Source: Pyrinomonadaceae bacterium (GTDB lineage: Bacteria > Acidobacteriota > Blastocatellia > Pyrinomonadales > Pyrinomonadaceae). From it: a stretch of 13,466 bases of DNA. Below are positions 6,735 to 13,286 of the stretch, in pieces. Below the pieces are notes generated by a model. That model worked only from the letters and a program-made list of their open reading frames with translations, did no database searches and was not told the DNA's origin. The stretch spans positions 1-13,466 of the forward strand of contig JAGOWF010000044.1 of assembly GCA_018060305.1 (NCBI GenBank). Reading direction: 5' to 3'. A program made the translations under genes and the position numbers. Every line of letters begins with the position of its first letter. Positions within the stretch are counted from its first letter, which is position 1.

Positions 6735-8024
6735 ATGGACCTCAAATATCAAACAGGTTTCGGTAACGAGTTTGCGACCGAGGCGGTCGAGGGTGCGTTG
6801 CCCATCGGTCGGAATTCGCCGCAGAAGGCGCCGCTTGGGTTGTATGCGGAGCAGCTTTCCGGCACGGCGTTTACTGTGCCGCGGGCGTGGAATAAGCGGT
6901 CGTGGACATATCGCATCAGGCCGAGCGTTTTGCATAAACCATTTGAACGCATCGATAACGGGCGTTGGCTGAGCGTTTGCGACGCGGCTGAGGTCACGCC
7001 AAATCAGCTTCGCTGGGACCCGATGCCGATACCCGAGGCGCCGACAGATTTTGTCGAGGGCATCACGACCATCGCGATCAATGGAGGGCCGCTTGAGCAG
7101 ACCGGCATCGGCGTCCACATCTACACGCTCAATCGCGGCATGGGCGACAAGTATTTTTATAACGCCGACGGCGAGATGCTGATCGTTCCTGAAAAGGGCC
7201 GATTGGGGTTCCTGACCGAACTTGGCGCATTGCAGGCCGGCCCGGGCGAGATCGTTGTCATACCTCGCGGCGTTCGGTTCAAAGTCGAGCCTCATCCCGA
7301 CGATAAGCAATGCCGCGGTTATATTTGTGAGAATTACGGCGCTCACTTTCGCATCCCTGACCTTGGCCCGATCGGAGCTAACGGCTGTGCCAATCCGCGT
7401 GATTTCGAGACGCCGGTCGCGTGGTTCGAGGACCGTGAGGGCGACTTCGTGCAAGTTGCAAAATTCGGCGGCAATCTTTGGGCGTGCGCCATCGATCACT
7501 CACCGCTCGACGTGGTCGCGTGGCACGGCAACTACGCTCCATACCGGTACGATCTGCGCCGATTTAACATCATGGGATCGATCTCGTTCGATCATCCCGA
7601 TCCGTCGCTCTTTACGGTGATGACATCACCGTCGGGCGAAGCGGGCGTGGCGAATTGCGATTTTGCGATCTTCCCCGACCGCTGGCTCGTTGCCGAAAAC
7701 ACCTTCCGCCCGCCGTGGTATCACCGCAACTATATGAGCGAATATATGGGCCTCATCTACGGCGCCTACGACGCTAAGGAAGAAGGCTTCGTCCCCGGCG
7801 GCGGCTCGCTCCACAACCAAATGTCCGCCCACGGCCCCGACCTCGATGCCTTCGAAAAAGCCTCGAGCGCCTCATTAGAGCCGCAAAAGCTCGAAGGCAC
7901 AATGGCCTTCATGTTCGAATCGCGCTACATCATCCGCCCGACAAAGTTCGCGATGGTGACGGCGAGTCTGCAGCACGAGTACAGCGAGGTTTGGCAGGGG
8001 TTGAAGAAGAATTTCAATCCTTGA
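6735..8024 (+). CDS. hmgA: Homogentisate 1,2-dioxygenase
   Basis: Fe(II) ring-cleavage dioxygenase converting homogentisate to 4-maleylacetoacetate. I start it at ATG 6735 (MDLKYQTGFGNEF), giving 429 residues, the normal family length. The upstream in-frame GTG at 6717 lies inside the palindrome and would add six residues of no family character. Iron ligands are H330, E336 and H366 (WYHRNYMSEYMG and GGGSLHNQMSAHGP), spaced exactly as human HGD H335/E341/H371. The active-site block WHGNYAPYRYDLRRF and the near-C-terminal GTMAFMFESRYI are also diagnostic. No good Shine-Dalgarno is visible in the short leader, so expression may depend on the palindrome or on an unusual initiation mode. Maleylacetoacetate isomerase and fumarylacetoacetase are not adjacent. 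Confidence 0.96.
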   Translation: MDLKYQTGFGNEFATEAVEGALPIGRNSPQKAPLGLYAEQLSGTAFTVPRAWNKRSWTYRIRPSVLHKPFERIDNGRWLSVCDAAEVTPNQLRWDPMPIPEAPTDFVEGITTIAINGGPLEQTGIGVHIYTLNRGMGDKYFYNADGEMLIVPEKGRLGFLTELGALQAGPGEIVVIPRGVRFKVEPHPDDKQCRGYICENYGAHFRIPDLGPIGANGCANPRDFETPVAWFEDREGDFVQVAKFGGNLWACAIDHSPLDVVAWHGNYAPYRYDLRRFNIMGSISFDHPDPSLFTVMTSPSGEAGVANCDFAIFPDRWLVAENTFRPPWYHRNYMSEYMGLIYGAYDAKEEGFVPGGGSLHNQMSAHGPDLDAFEKASSASLEPQKLEGTMAFMFESRYIIRPTKFAMVTASLQHEYSEVWQGLKKNFNP

Positions 8025-8071
8025 AAAGTTGTTCCTGAACTTGTATCGCTCCGTCATCGTAGGGTTTTCGG

Positions 8072-8671
8072 ATGTCAGAAAAAATAAAAATAAATAGTTC
8101 TTCGCTCGACGACTCGATCTCGACTGCCATCGGTGTTCAGGCGGCCGGACACGTAAAAGGGATAGCGGACCAAGCTAAGATAGACATCGCCTTAGCTGGT
8201 GGTATTGCTATGCATATTTACGGATTTACCCGAGCGACAACGGATGTCGATCTGCTGGCGACGGCCGTGCTCCCCATAAAGAGAACAAAGGAACTCACGT
8301 TCGGAGGCGAGAGCTACACCGTTACGGTTGACGGACGAGACATCTCCGTCGATGTCATTGTCCGCGATGACGAGTTCGCACGCATCTATCAAGTTGCTCT
8401 CGAACAGGCTATCGAAACCGAACGCGGGCTCAAAATAGTTTCGCCGGAATGGCTTGTGGTAATGAAGTTTCTTTCGGCCCGGGCTAAAGACAAACTCGAT
8501 CTATTATGGCTGTTACAACAGGAAAAGCTCGTTAATCGGAAAAAAATCGAGCAAAATCTCATTGAAGCGGTGGGGTCGCAGTCTGCCTTCTTCATCTACA
8601 ACGATTTGCAGAGTGAGTTTTCGTACGCCGACTTTCTAATGGTAAGAGAGAAGGATAAATACGGCGAATGA
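8072..8671 (+). CDS. Second nucleotidyltransferase-fold protein (DUF6036/AbiEii-like)
   Basis: A 199-residue protein carrying the fold signature IALAGGIAMHIYGFTRATTDVDLLA (about residues 39-63), with GG at 43-44 and the DVDL acidic pair. A further Asp in VDGRDISVDVIVRDDEF (about 88-104) can serve as the third carboxylate, so this copy, unlike the one at 4720, could be catalytically complete. The C-terminal half, IVSPEWLVVMKFLSARAKDKLDLLWLLQ, matches the family's helical region. The first 35 residues are polar and unassigned. An AGGG lies about 9 nt before ATG 8072. Its TGA overlaps the next ATG by 4 nt (ATGA), coupling it to a broken alpha/beta hydrolase copy. A toxin or other accessory role is conceivable; no cognate antitoxin is obvious. 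Confidence 0.7.
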   Translation: MSEKIKINSSSLDDSISTAIGVQAAGHVKGIADQAKIDIALAGGIAMHIYGFTRATTDVDLLATAVLPIKRTKELTFGGESYTVTVDGRDISVDVIVRDDEFARIYQVALEQAIETERGLKIVSPEWLVVMKFLSARAKDKLDLLWLLQQEKLVNRKKIEQNLIEAVGSQSAFFIYNDLQSEFSYADFLMVREKDKYGE

Positions 8672-8993
8672 TCGGACCTGAAGAACTTGTTCGATTTACA
8701 GCCACGATTGGGAAAGGCGAGGTGTCGGCTCTTTTGATGCGGCCGGGCGGTGCGACGCATCTGGTTGTTCTCGGTCATGGGGCCGGGGCTGACATGCGCT
8801 CATCAGCGATGCAGAATATTGCTGAGCATCTCGCAGAGCGCGACATCGCGACCTTTCGTTATAACTTTCCTTTCAAAGAATATGGCCGCGGCGGTGTCGA
8901 TTCTCCGAAAACCGCAACGGCGACGGTGCGTGCGGCGGTTGCAGAGGCAAGACGGGCTCGAACCGTCGCTGACGCTGCTTGCAGATGGGCATT
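8668..8993 (+). pseudogene. Truncated, frameshifted duplicate of the alpha/beta hydrolase
   Basis: From ATG 8668 the reading aligns without gaps, at a constant offset of 963 bp, to the intact hydrolase at 9631. Over 8821-8955 I count 9 mismatches in 135 positions. Shared protein blocks are LGHGAGADMRS and RYNFPFKEYGRGG. At 8954-8956 this copy has GGG where the intact one has GG, shifting the frame after VAEARR. Even in the restored frame (LEPSLTLLADGH) homology stops at GGGCATT, about 8993, and a TGA follows. The nucleophile serine motif GHSFGG and everything after it are missing, so no active enzyme can be made. As written the frame runs on to a stop at 9082-9084, giving 138 residues with an unrelated tail. 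It overlaps the upstream nucleotidyltransferase gene by ATGA. Confidence 0.85.
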
Positions 8994-9080
8994 GATCCAG
9001 AAGAAGTTCGCTTTGGTGATCCGAATGAACGATGGAAAAAAGCCTTTACGGATAATGACGATTTTATTGCCAATTCGTAG
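8985..9080 (+). pseudogene. Orphan coding-like fragment just past the hydrolase breakpoint
   Basis: In a third frame, beginning at or before ATG 8985, the sequence reads MGIDPEEVRFGDPNERWKKA and ends TDNDDFIANS at the TAG 9078-9080, 31 residues in all. The composition (acidic, Trp, Asn/Asp-rich) looks more like a real protein C-terminus than the frames beside it. It begins where the hydrolase homology ends and stops 21 bp before the antitoxin ATG. It could be the tail of a gene carried in with the toxin-antitoxin pair. No family is recognised. Confidence 0.35.
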
Positions 9081-9101
9081 ATAAGTTGTCAAACTACAGC
9101 C

Positions 9102-9323
9102 ATGATCCAAACGGTAGAAGGCGTAATTGATGAGCAGGGGAGAGTGAAACTGCCTCGTGATGTCCGTTTGCCGAGCGGCCGACGAGCATTTGTGACAGTC
9201 CTTGATGAGAACGGGACCGGCGATGTTCCTGAGGCTGCATTGTTGAGCGAAGAAGCGCTTGCAGAGGACTGGCTACGGCCCGAGGAGGATGAGGCGTGGC
9301 TGCACCTGCAAACGGAACAGTAG
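9102..9323 (+). CDS. Antitoxin of a MazF-type toxin-antitoxin pair
   Basis: A 73-residue protein placed directly before a MazF/PemK toxin, the usual antitoxin position. The N-terminal half, TVEGVIDEQGRVKLPRDVRL (about 4-23), resembles AbrB- or DUF104-like swapped-hairpin DNA-binding segments. The C-terminal half, EAALLSEEALAEDWLRPEED (about 44-63) then EAWLHLQ, is the acidic helix-plus-tail that antitoxins of this kind wrap around the toxin. The last 28 bp overlap the toxin gene, so production of the two is coupled. By family precedent the complex would repress its own promoter. No clear promoter or operator palindrome is seen in the 21 bp between the preceding fragment and ATG 9102. Confidence 0.8.
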   Translation: MIQTVEGVIDEQGRVKLPRDVRLPSGRRAFVTVLDENGTGDVPEAALLSEEALAEDWLRPEEDEAWLHLQTEQ

Positions 9324-9634
9324 TCCTTGTTCGGTTTCCCTTCAGCGACCTTTCCCGCGCCAAACTTCGACCTGCGGTCGTTCTCGCACAGGCCGGCCGC
9401 GACGATTTCATCCTCTGCCAGATCACCAGCCAGTCTTACACAGACAATTCTGCCATCGAAATCTCCCCGAACGACCTTGTTGCAGGCTCGCTCGATCGAA
9501 CAAGCTACGTCCGGCCCACTAAACTTTTTACAGCGAACGACAGCATCGTTGCTCGGTATGTCGGCCAATTAAGTTCTGACAGGTTTCATGCTGTAATTGA
9601 CGCACTCGTCGGGATTCTTGAATCGAGCAGATGA
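9296..9634 (+). CDS. MazF/PemK-family mRNA interferase toxin
   Basis: A 112-residue protein with the PemK/MazF opening: GTVVLVRFPFSDLSRAKLRP then AVVLAQAG (about residues 7-34), the beta-barrel core with the conserved KxRPAVVL stretch. It continues with ITSQ (about 43-46) and ends in a helix, RFHAVIDALVGILE. Members cut single-stranded RNA at short sequences; the specificity of this one cannot be read. The start is GTG 9296, supported by a strong GAGGAGG (9282-9288) seven nt upstream that lies inside the antitoxin gene. Its TGA overlaps the hydrolase ATG by 4 nt, so the hydrolase is placed in the same transcriptional and translational unit as the toxin, which is unusual. Confidence 0.88.
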   Translation: MAAPANGTVVLVRFPFSDLSRAKLRPAVVLAQAGRDDFILCQITSQSYTDNSAIEISPNDLVAGSLDRTSYVRPTKLFTANDSIVARYVGQLSSDRFHAVIDALVGILESSR

Positions 9635-10323
9635 GTGTTGCCAGAAGTGAACTCAGTTTCTCGGCAACGCCTGAAAAGGGTCAGGTCTCGGCAATTTGTT
9701 TACTTCCAGCTAATGCCACTCATCTGCTTGTCCTCGGCCACGGAGCCGGTGCGGATATGCGCTCAATGGCGATGCAGAATATTGCGGCGCATCTCGCAGA
9801 GCGCGGCATCGCGACGCTTCGTTATAACTTTCCTTTCAAAGAATATGGCCGCGGCGGTATCGATTCTCCCAAAACCGCGACGGCGACGGTGCGTGCGGCG
9901 GTTGCGGAGGCAAGACGGCTTAAGCCGAAGTTGACGCTGCTCGCCGGCGGGCATTCGTTTGGCGGACGGATGACGACAACCGCGCAGAGCGAATCGCCGC
10001 TCGATGGAGTGAAAGGACTCGTGCTTTTTTCGTTTCCTCTGCACGCACCGAATCGTCCCGATGATTCGCGTGCAGAGCATCTCTATGCGATAAGAATTCC
10101 GATGCTCTTTTTGACCGGCACGCGAGACGCGTTGAACGATCTCGATCTATTTCGTCCGGTGATCAAGAAGCTTGGAAATCGGGCGACGCTTCATTTGCTC
10201 GACACCGCCGATCACAGTTACAAGGTGCTAAAGAAAACGCGCACATCGACCGAGGATGTCTTTGCCGAAATGGCCCGTGTCACGGCTGACTGGGCCAACG
10301 GCCTCTCTGCAAAAAGTTCTTGA
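9631..10323 (+). CDS. KANL3/Tex30-like alpha/beta hydrolase, intact copy
   Basis: A 230-residue single-domain alpha/beta hydrolase of the small KANL3/Tex30-like (dienelactone-hydrolase-related) group. The oxyanion region is LGHGAGADMRS (35-45). The nucleophile elbow is GGHSFGG, with Ser109. The likely acid is Asp166 in LTGTRDALND and the base His195 in DTADHSYKVL, so a complete Ser-Asp-His triad is visible. Other family markers are RYNFPFKEYGRGG and LFSFPLHAPNRPD. There is no signal peptide, so it is cytoplasmic. The substrate is unknown; members are often annotated only as alpha/beta hydrolases. It overlaps the MazF toxin by ATGA and has a truncated twin upstream (8668-8993). The intergenic region downstream may carry a weak terminator. 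Confidence 0.88.
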   Translation: MSVARSELSFSATPEKGQVSAICLLPANATHLLVLGHGAGADMRSMAMQNIAAHLAERGIATLRYNFPFKEYGRGGIDSPKTATATVRAAVAEARRLKPKLTLLAGGHSFGGRMTTTAQSESPLDGVKGLVLFSFPLHAPNRPDDSRAEHLYAIRIPMLFLTGTRDALNDLDLFRPVIKKLGNRATLHLLDTADHSYKVLKKTRTSTEDVFAEMARVTADWANGLSAKSS

Positions 10324-10349
10324 CTTGAGGTGCAACGATGTATTATAGT
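10320..10349 (+). promoter_or_regulatory. Possible sigma-70 promoter after the hydrolase
   Basis: TTGACT (10320-10325) overlaps the hydrolase stop. TATAGT (10344-10349) follows after 18 nt, and TATTAT (10341-10346) after 15 nt is an alternative. The spacing is acceptable but not ideal. It would drive the DUF2277 gene through a leader of more than 250 nt, so it may be chance. Confidence 0.3.
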
Positions 10350-10420
10350 TGATACATTTTGCATTTGGTCGGATCGATGAAAATGCATTGGTTTTTGGCG
10401 TTCGGCGTCGTAAATCCGTC

Positions 10421-10437
10421 GCCCGGCGGGCATTTTT
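10421..10437 (+). terminator. Weak intrinsic terminator candidate
   Basis: GCCC (10421-10424) and GGGC (10428-10431) form a short GC stem with a 3-nt loop, followed by A and five T (10433-10437). The stem is short, so termination would be partial at best. It is positioned to end hydrolase transcription. Confidence 0.3.
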
Positions 10438-10473
10438 CTACCGATCCGCATCAAAACGGTCAAAAATCTTTGC

Positions 10474-10581
10474 GGGACAGTGGGACACTTCGCGTAATTT
10501 ATCGTAAGATCAATCATATCAATCAGTTGCACATCTCACCGACTGTCCCAAAAGTGTCCCACGTGGGACAGTCTGGGACAG
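10474..10581. repeat. Cluster of TGGGACA words in both orientations
   Basis: (T/C)GGGACA occurs on the plus strand at about 10473, 10481, 10564 and 10574, and as TGTCCCA at 10544 and 10555. The central pair makes a perfect 16-bp palindrome, TGTCCCACGTGGGACA (10555-10570), extended by an imperfect larger inverted repeat (10543-10581). No convincing gene covers 10324-10619. The words may be protein-binding sites or the remains of a mobile-element gene end. Confidence 0.7.
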
Positions 10582-10619
10582 GGCGGGTAACATTACGCAG
10601 GTGATCGCACCAAACAAAT

Positions 10620-10886
10620 ATGTGTAGAAATATCAAAACACTTTTCAATTTCGACCCGCCGGCAACGACCGATGAGGTCAATGCTTCGGCATTGCAGTTC
10701 GTGCGTAAGCTGTCGGGCTTTAACAAGCCATCGAAAGCGAATGAGGAGACATTTCACATCGCGGTCGAGCGTGTTGCGGCGGCTGCGCAGGAAATGCTCA
10801 ATACGCTTGCGACGACCGCGCCGCCGCGCGACCGTGAGGTCGAGGCGGCAAAGGCGAAAGCGCGGAGCGCGATGAGATTCGGATAG
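10620..10886 (+). CDS. DUF2277-family protein
   Basis: An 88-residue protein that matches the DUF2277 family as I recall it, including the characteristic start MCRNIKTLFNFDPPATTDEV, then LQFVRKLSGFNKPSKANEE and the C-terminal TTAPPRDREVEAAKAKAR. These proteins are short, mostly helical and cytoplasmic; no function is established. The conserved MCRNIK N-terminus fixes ATG 10620. The ribosome site is weak (AGGTG about 20 nt upstream). It ends 8 bp before the ankyrin gene, so the two are probably co-transcribed. Confidence 0.9.
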   Translation: MCRNIKTLFNFDPPATTDEVNASALQFVRKLSGFNKPSKANEETFHIAVERVAAAAQEMLNTLATTAPPRDREVEAAKAKARSAMRFG

Positions 10887-10894
10887 ACGTTTGT

Positions 10895-11443
10895 ATGGAT
10901 ACCGAGCTCTGGGAAAAGGCACTCTATCATCTCGACAAGGGCAATTTTACAGCGCTTGAAGAACTGCTCGGCGGGCCGAACGGATTCGACAACCGGATCA
11001 TCGATTGGCATGCGGGTGGCAGGTTCAGCAATGAACCCGTAGGCCTCGCCGAAGCTTTTACATCCTCATGCATGCTCGGACGAACAGCAACGGCGGAATA
11101 TCTATTAGACAACGGCATCGATCCGGTCGGGGGAATGAAGACGGGACTTAACGGGTTTCATTATGCCGCATCGAGCGGAAGGCTCGATGCCGTTCGGCTG
11201 TTGATCGATCGAGACGTTTCGATGGAGATCGAGAATATGTATGGCGGAACCGTCCTCGGCCAGGCCATCTGGTCGGCTGTCAATGAACCCAAGCCGGCGC
11301 ATGCTGAGATAATTGAAATACTCATTGATGCGGGGGCCGTTGTCGAGGACGGAACGCTCGAGTGGTGGATCGATCAAGACATTCCAAATACAGCAACGCG
11401 GCAACGTGTGCTTGATGCATTGCAGCGTCACGGTGCAGAATGA
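10895..11443 (+). CDS. Ankyrin-repeat protein
   Basis: A 182-residue cytoplasmic protein with no signal peptide. Ankyrin-type helical hairpins are visible: SCMLGRTATAEYLLDNGIDP (about 58-77), GFHYAASSGRLDAVRLLIDR (about 86-105) and HAEIIEILIDAGAVVEDGTL (about 134-153). The part before them (about 1-45) is a looser helical segment that may form a capping repeat. Ankyrin stacks bind other proteins; the partner is not evident. It starts at ATG 10895 without a clear Shine-Dalgarno, 8 bp after the DUF2277 stop, and ends 7 bp before the TPR membrane protein, making a tight three-gene run. Confidence 0.82.
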   Translation: MDTELWEKALYHLDKGNFTALEELLGGPNGFDNRIIDWHAGGRFSNEPVGLAEAFTSSCMLGRTATAEYLLDNGIDPVGGMKTGLNGFHYAASSGRLDAVRLLIDRDVSMEIENMYGGTVLGQAIWSAVNEPKPAHAEIIEILIDAGAVVEDGTLEWWIDQDIPNTATRQRVLDALQRHGAE

Positions 11444-11450
11444 GGCAACG

Positions 11451-13280
11451 ATGAAGATCCGCGACGAACTAAAATGGCTGGTCCCGCTCGCGGTGGTTGG
11501 CATTGCTGTGTTTGCCAATTCGCTTGGTGGCGAGTTCGTTTACGACGACAGCCGCCAGATACTGCGGAACACGCTGATCCAGGATAACGGCCTGATCTGG
11601 AAGGCGTTGACCTCTGACGTGTGGGCTTTTAAGGGCGACGGGACCGTGGTGGCGAGCAACTATTGGCGGCCGACGTTCACCGCGTGGCACATATTGAATT
11701 ACCGGCTGTTCGGCGTGGCGCCTTTCGGCTGGCATCTGCTGAATGTGCTGCTTCATGCGGGCGTGACGCTGCTTGCGTTCCTGTTCCTGCGAAAGCTCGA
11801 ATTCACGGCGGCAATTGCCTTTGCGATCGCCCTGATCTTCGCGGTTCATCCGGTGCATGTAGAGAGTGTCGCTTGGGTATCGGGCTCGCCGGACCTCCTC
11901 TTTTCTCTCGCCCTGCTCGGCTCGCTGTGGTTTGCCGATACATACGCGGGGAGCAGATCGACAAAACACCTTGCCTTGGCGGCCTTGCTTTATGCGTTGG
12001 CCCTCGGAGCAAAAGAGATCGGCATCATCTGTCTGCCGCTCTACTACTTTGTTCTCGCGAGACACGAGCCGGACAAAAAGAAACCTCTGGACTACAAGAT
12101 GCCGCTGCTGCTGCTTGCCGCGATAGCGGCCGGCTGGTTTCTGCTGCGGATGAACATACTTGGCGGCCTATCGAGTCCGCCCGAGGATGCCGTGGGCTTT
12201 GGGACCGCAATCCTGAGCGTTCCGTCGATGTTCGCGTTCTATCTGCGGCAGATATTCTTCCCGTATTGGATGTCGGGCAACTATCCGCTCGAACCAGTCT
12301 CGCAGATCGGGCTGACGAATTTCATTCTGCCGCTCGCCGTATCGCTTGCGGCCCTCGGCGGCATCTTCTATCTCGTCAAGCGCGACGCGAAGACGCGCCT
12401 TGCCGCCGCGCTATTCCTGTTGCCGCTCGCCCCGGCAATGAACGCGATGGTCTTTACGCCCGAACAGATCGTCCATGACCGTTATCTCTATTTGCCTCTA
12501 TTGGGCGCGTTGATGCTGATCGTTCCGCTTGCCGCCCGCTTTACGACGGAACGCAATCTGATGATCGGCTGTATCGCGGCAAGTGCGATCCTTGGGGCAC
12601 GGACGTTTGTTTACAACAGGACATGGGCGAGCGACCTGTCGTTATGGGCGAACGCCCGGGCGATGGATGCGTCGTCGTTTACGGCCGGCCAATACGCTAA
12701 TGCCCTGATCGAAGCCGAGCGATACGATGAGGCCATCAGGGAACTGACGGCAGCGATCAACAAGAACCCGAAGCCGCGCAACTATCTGGCACGTGGCAGG
12801 ACGTATCTAAAGAAGAAACAATATCCGCTGGCCGAGGCTAACCTTACAAAACTGCTCTCGCTGCCGCCGGAGGACCAGGAGCTTTATGCGATCTATCAAG
12901 CCTACGAGGCGCTCGGGATCGTTTACAGCGAGCAGCGAAATTACGAGACGGCGATCAGGAACTTTACTGAGGCACGGGCCAAATTGTCGATGTATTCGGC
13001 GGCCCTGTCCTGTGATCTGGCTGTCGTCCTGTATCAGGCGGGGCAGAAGGAGCAAGCTCTGCGCGAGCTTGAAGGATCGAGGGCGCAGGCGAGAATAGAA
13101 TTACTGCCGGAATCAAAAAACGTGTTTATGCGTCTCGGGATGCTCTACGCAGAAATGGGGCGAAAGGATGACGCACGCTCGGCACTGCGTGAATACCTTA
13201 CCGTGACCGCTTCGCTGAACGATAAGGAAACGCTGAAGAATCGGGCTCAGGTGACGAAACTGCTCGACAGCATCAAATGA
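11451..13280 (+). CDS. TMTC-like multi-pass membrane protein (GT-C glycosyltransferase-like) with C-terminal TPRs
   Basis: A 609-residue inner-membrane protein starting at ATG 11451 (MKIRDELKWLVPLAV), with GAGG at 11442-11445 five nt upstream. The longer frame from 11313 would overlap the ankyrin gene by 130 bp and is not favoured. After the first membrane helix (about 9-25) comes FVYDDSRQIL with the D32/D33 pair typical of GT-C enzymes. YWRP (71-74) and HPVHVESVAW (133-142) follow; they are hallmarks of the TMTC/DUF1736 group, whose animal members O-mannosylate proteins. Many further membrane helices run to about residue 395, including a VHDRYLYLPLLG motif (about 341-352). From about 405 to 600 there are TPR-like helical pairs such as AERYDEAIRELTAAINKNP. 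Bacterial members are uncharacterised, so protein mannosylation is an inference. Confidence 0.83.
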   Translation: MKIRDELKWLVPLAVVGIAVFANSLGGEFVYDDSRQILRNTLIQDNGLIWKALTSDVWAFKGDGTVVASNYWRPTFTAWHILNYRLFGVAPFGWHLLNVLLHAGVTLLAFLFLRKLEFTAAIAFAIALIFAVHPVHVESVAWVSGSPDLLFSLALLGSLWFADTYAGSRSTKHLALAALLYALALGAKEIGIICLPLYYFVLARHEPDKKKPLDYKMPLLLLAAIAAGWFLLRMNILGGLSSPPEDAVGFGTAILSVPSMFAFYLRQIFFPYWMSGNYPLEPVSQIGLTNFILPLAVSLAALGGIFYLVKRDAKTRLAAALFLLPLAPAMNAMVFTPEQIVHDRYLYLPLLGALMLIVPLAARFTTERNLMIGCIAASAILGARTFVYNRTWASDLSLWANARAMDASSFTAGQYANALIEAERYDEAIRELTAAINKNPKPRNYLARGRTYLKKKQYPLAEANLTKLLSLPPEDQELYAIYQAYEALGIVYSEQRNYETAIRNFTEARAKLSMYSAALSCDLAVVLYQAGQKEQALRELEGSRAQARIELLPESKNVFMRLGMLYAEMGRKDDARSALREYLTVTASLNDKETLKNRAQVTKLLDSIK

Positions 13281-13286
13281 TCGCCG

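Noticed and set aside
6702..7499. A 265-codon minus-strand frame
   Set aside because: It lies antisense to hmgA, which has complete family motifs and iron ligands; the antisense frame is a by-product of GC-biased codon use.
10474..10581. CRISPR-like array
   Set aside because: The repeated units are 7 nt, in both orientations and irregularly spaced; there are no repeat-spacer units and no cas genes.
10359..10604. An 81-codon plus-strand frame across the TGGGACA repeats
   Set aside because: It starts with TTG, has no ribosome site, its composition follows the repeats and no family is recognisable. At most it is a degraded relic.
11313..11450. Upstream extension of the TPR membrane protein
   Set aside because: It would overlap the ankyrin gene by 130 bp. 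ATG 11451 has a Shine-Dalgarno and is followed directly by a typical first membrane helix.
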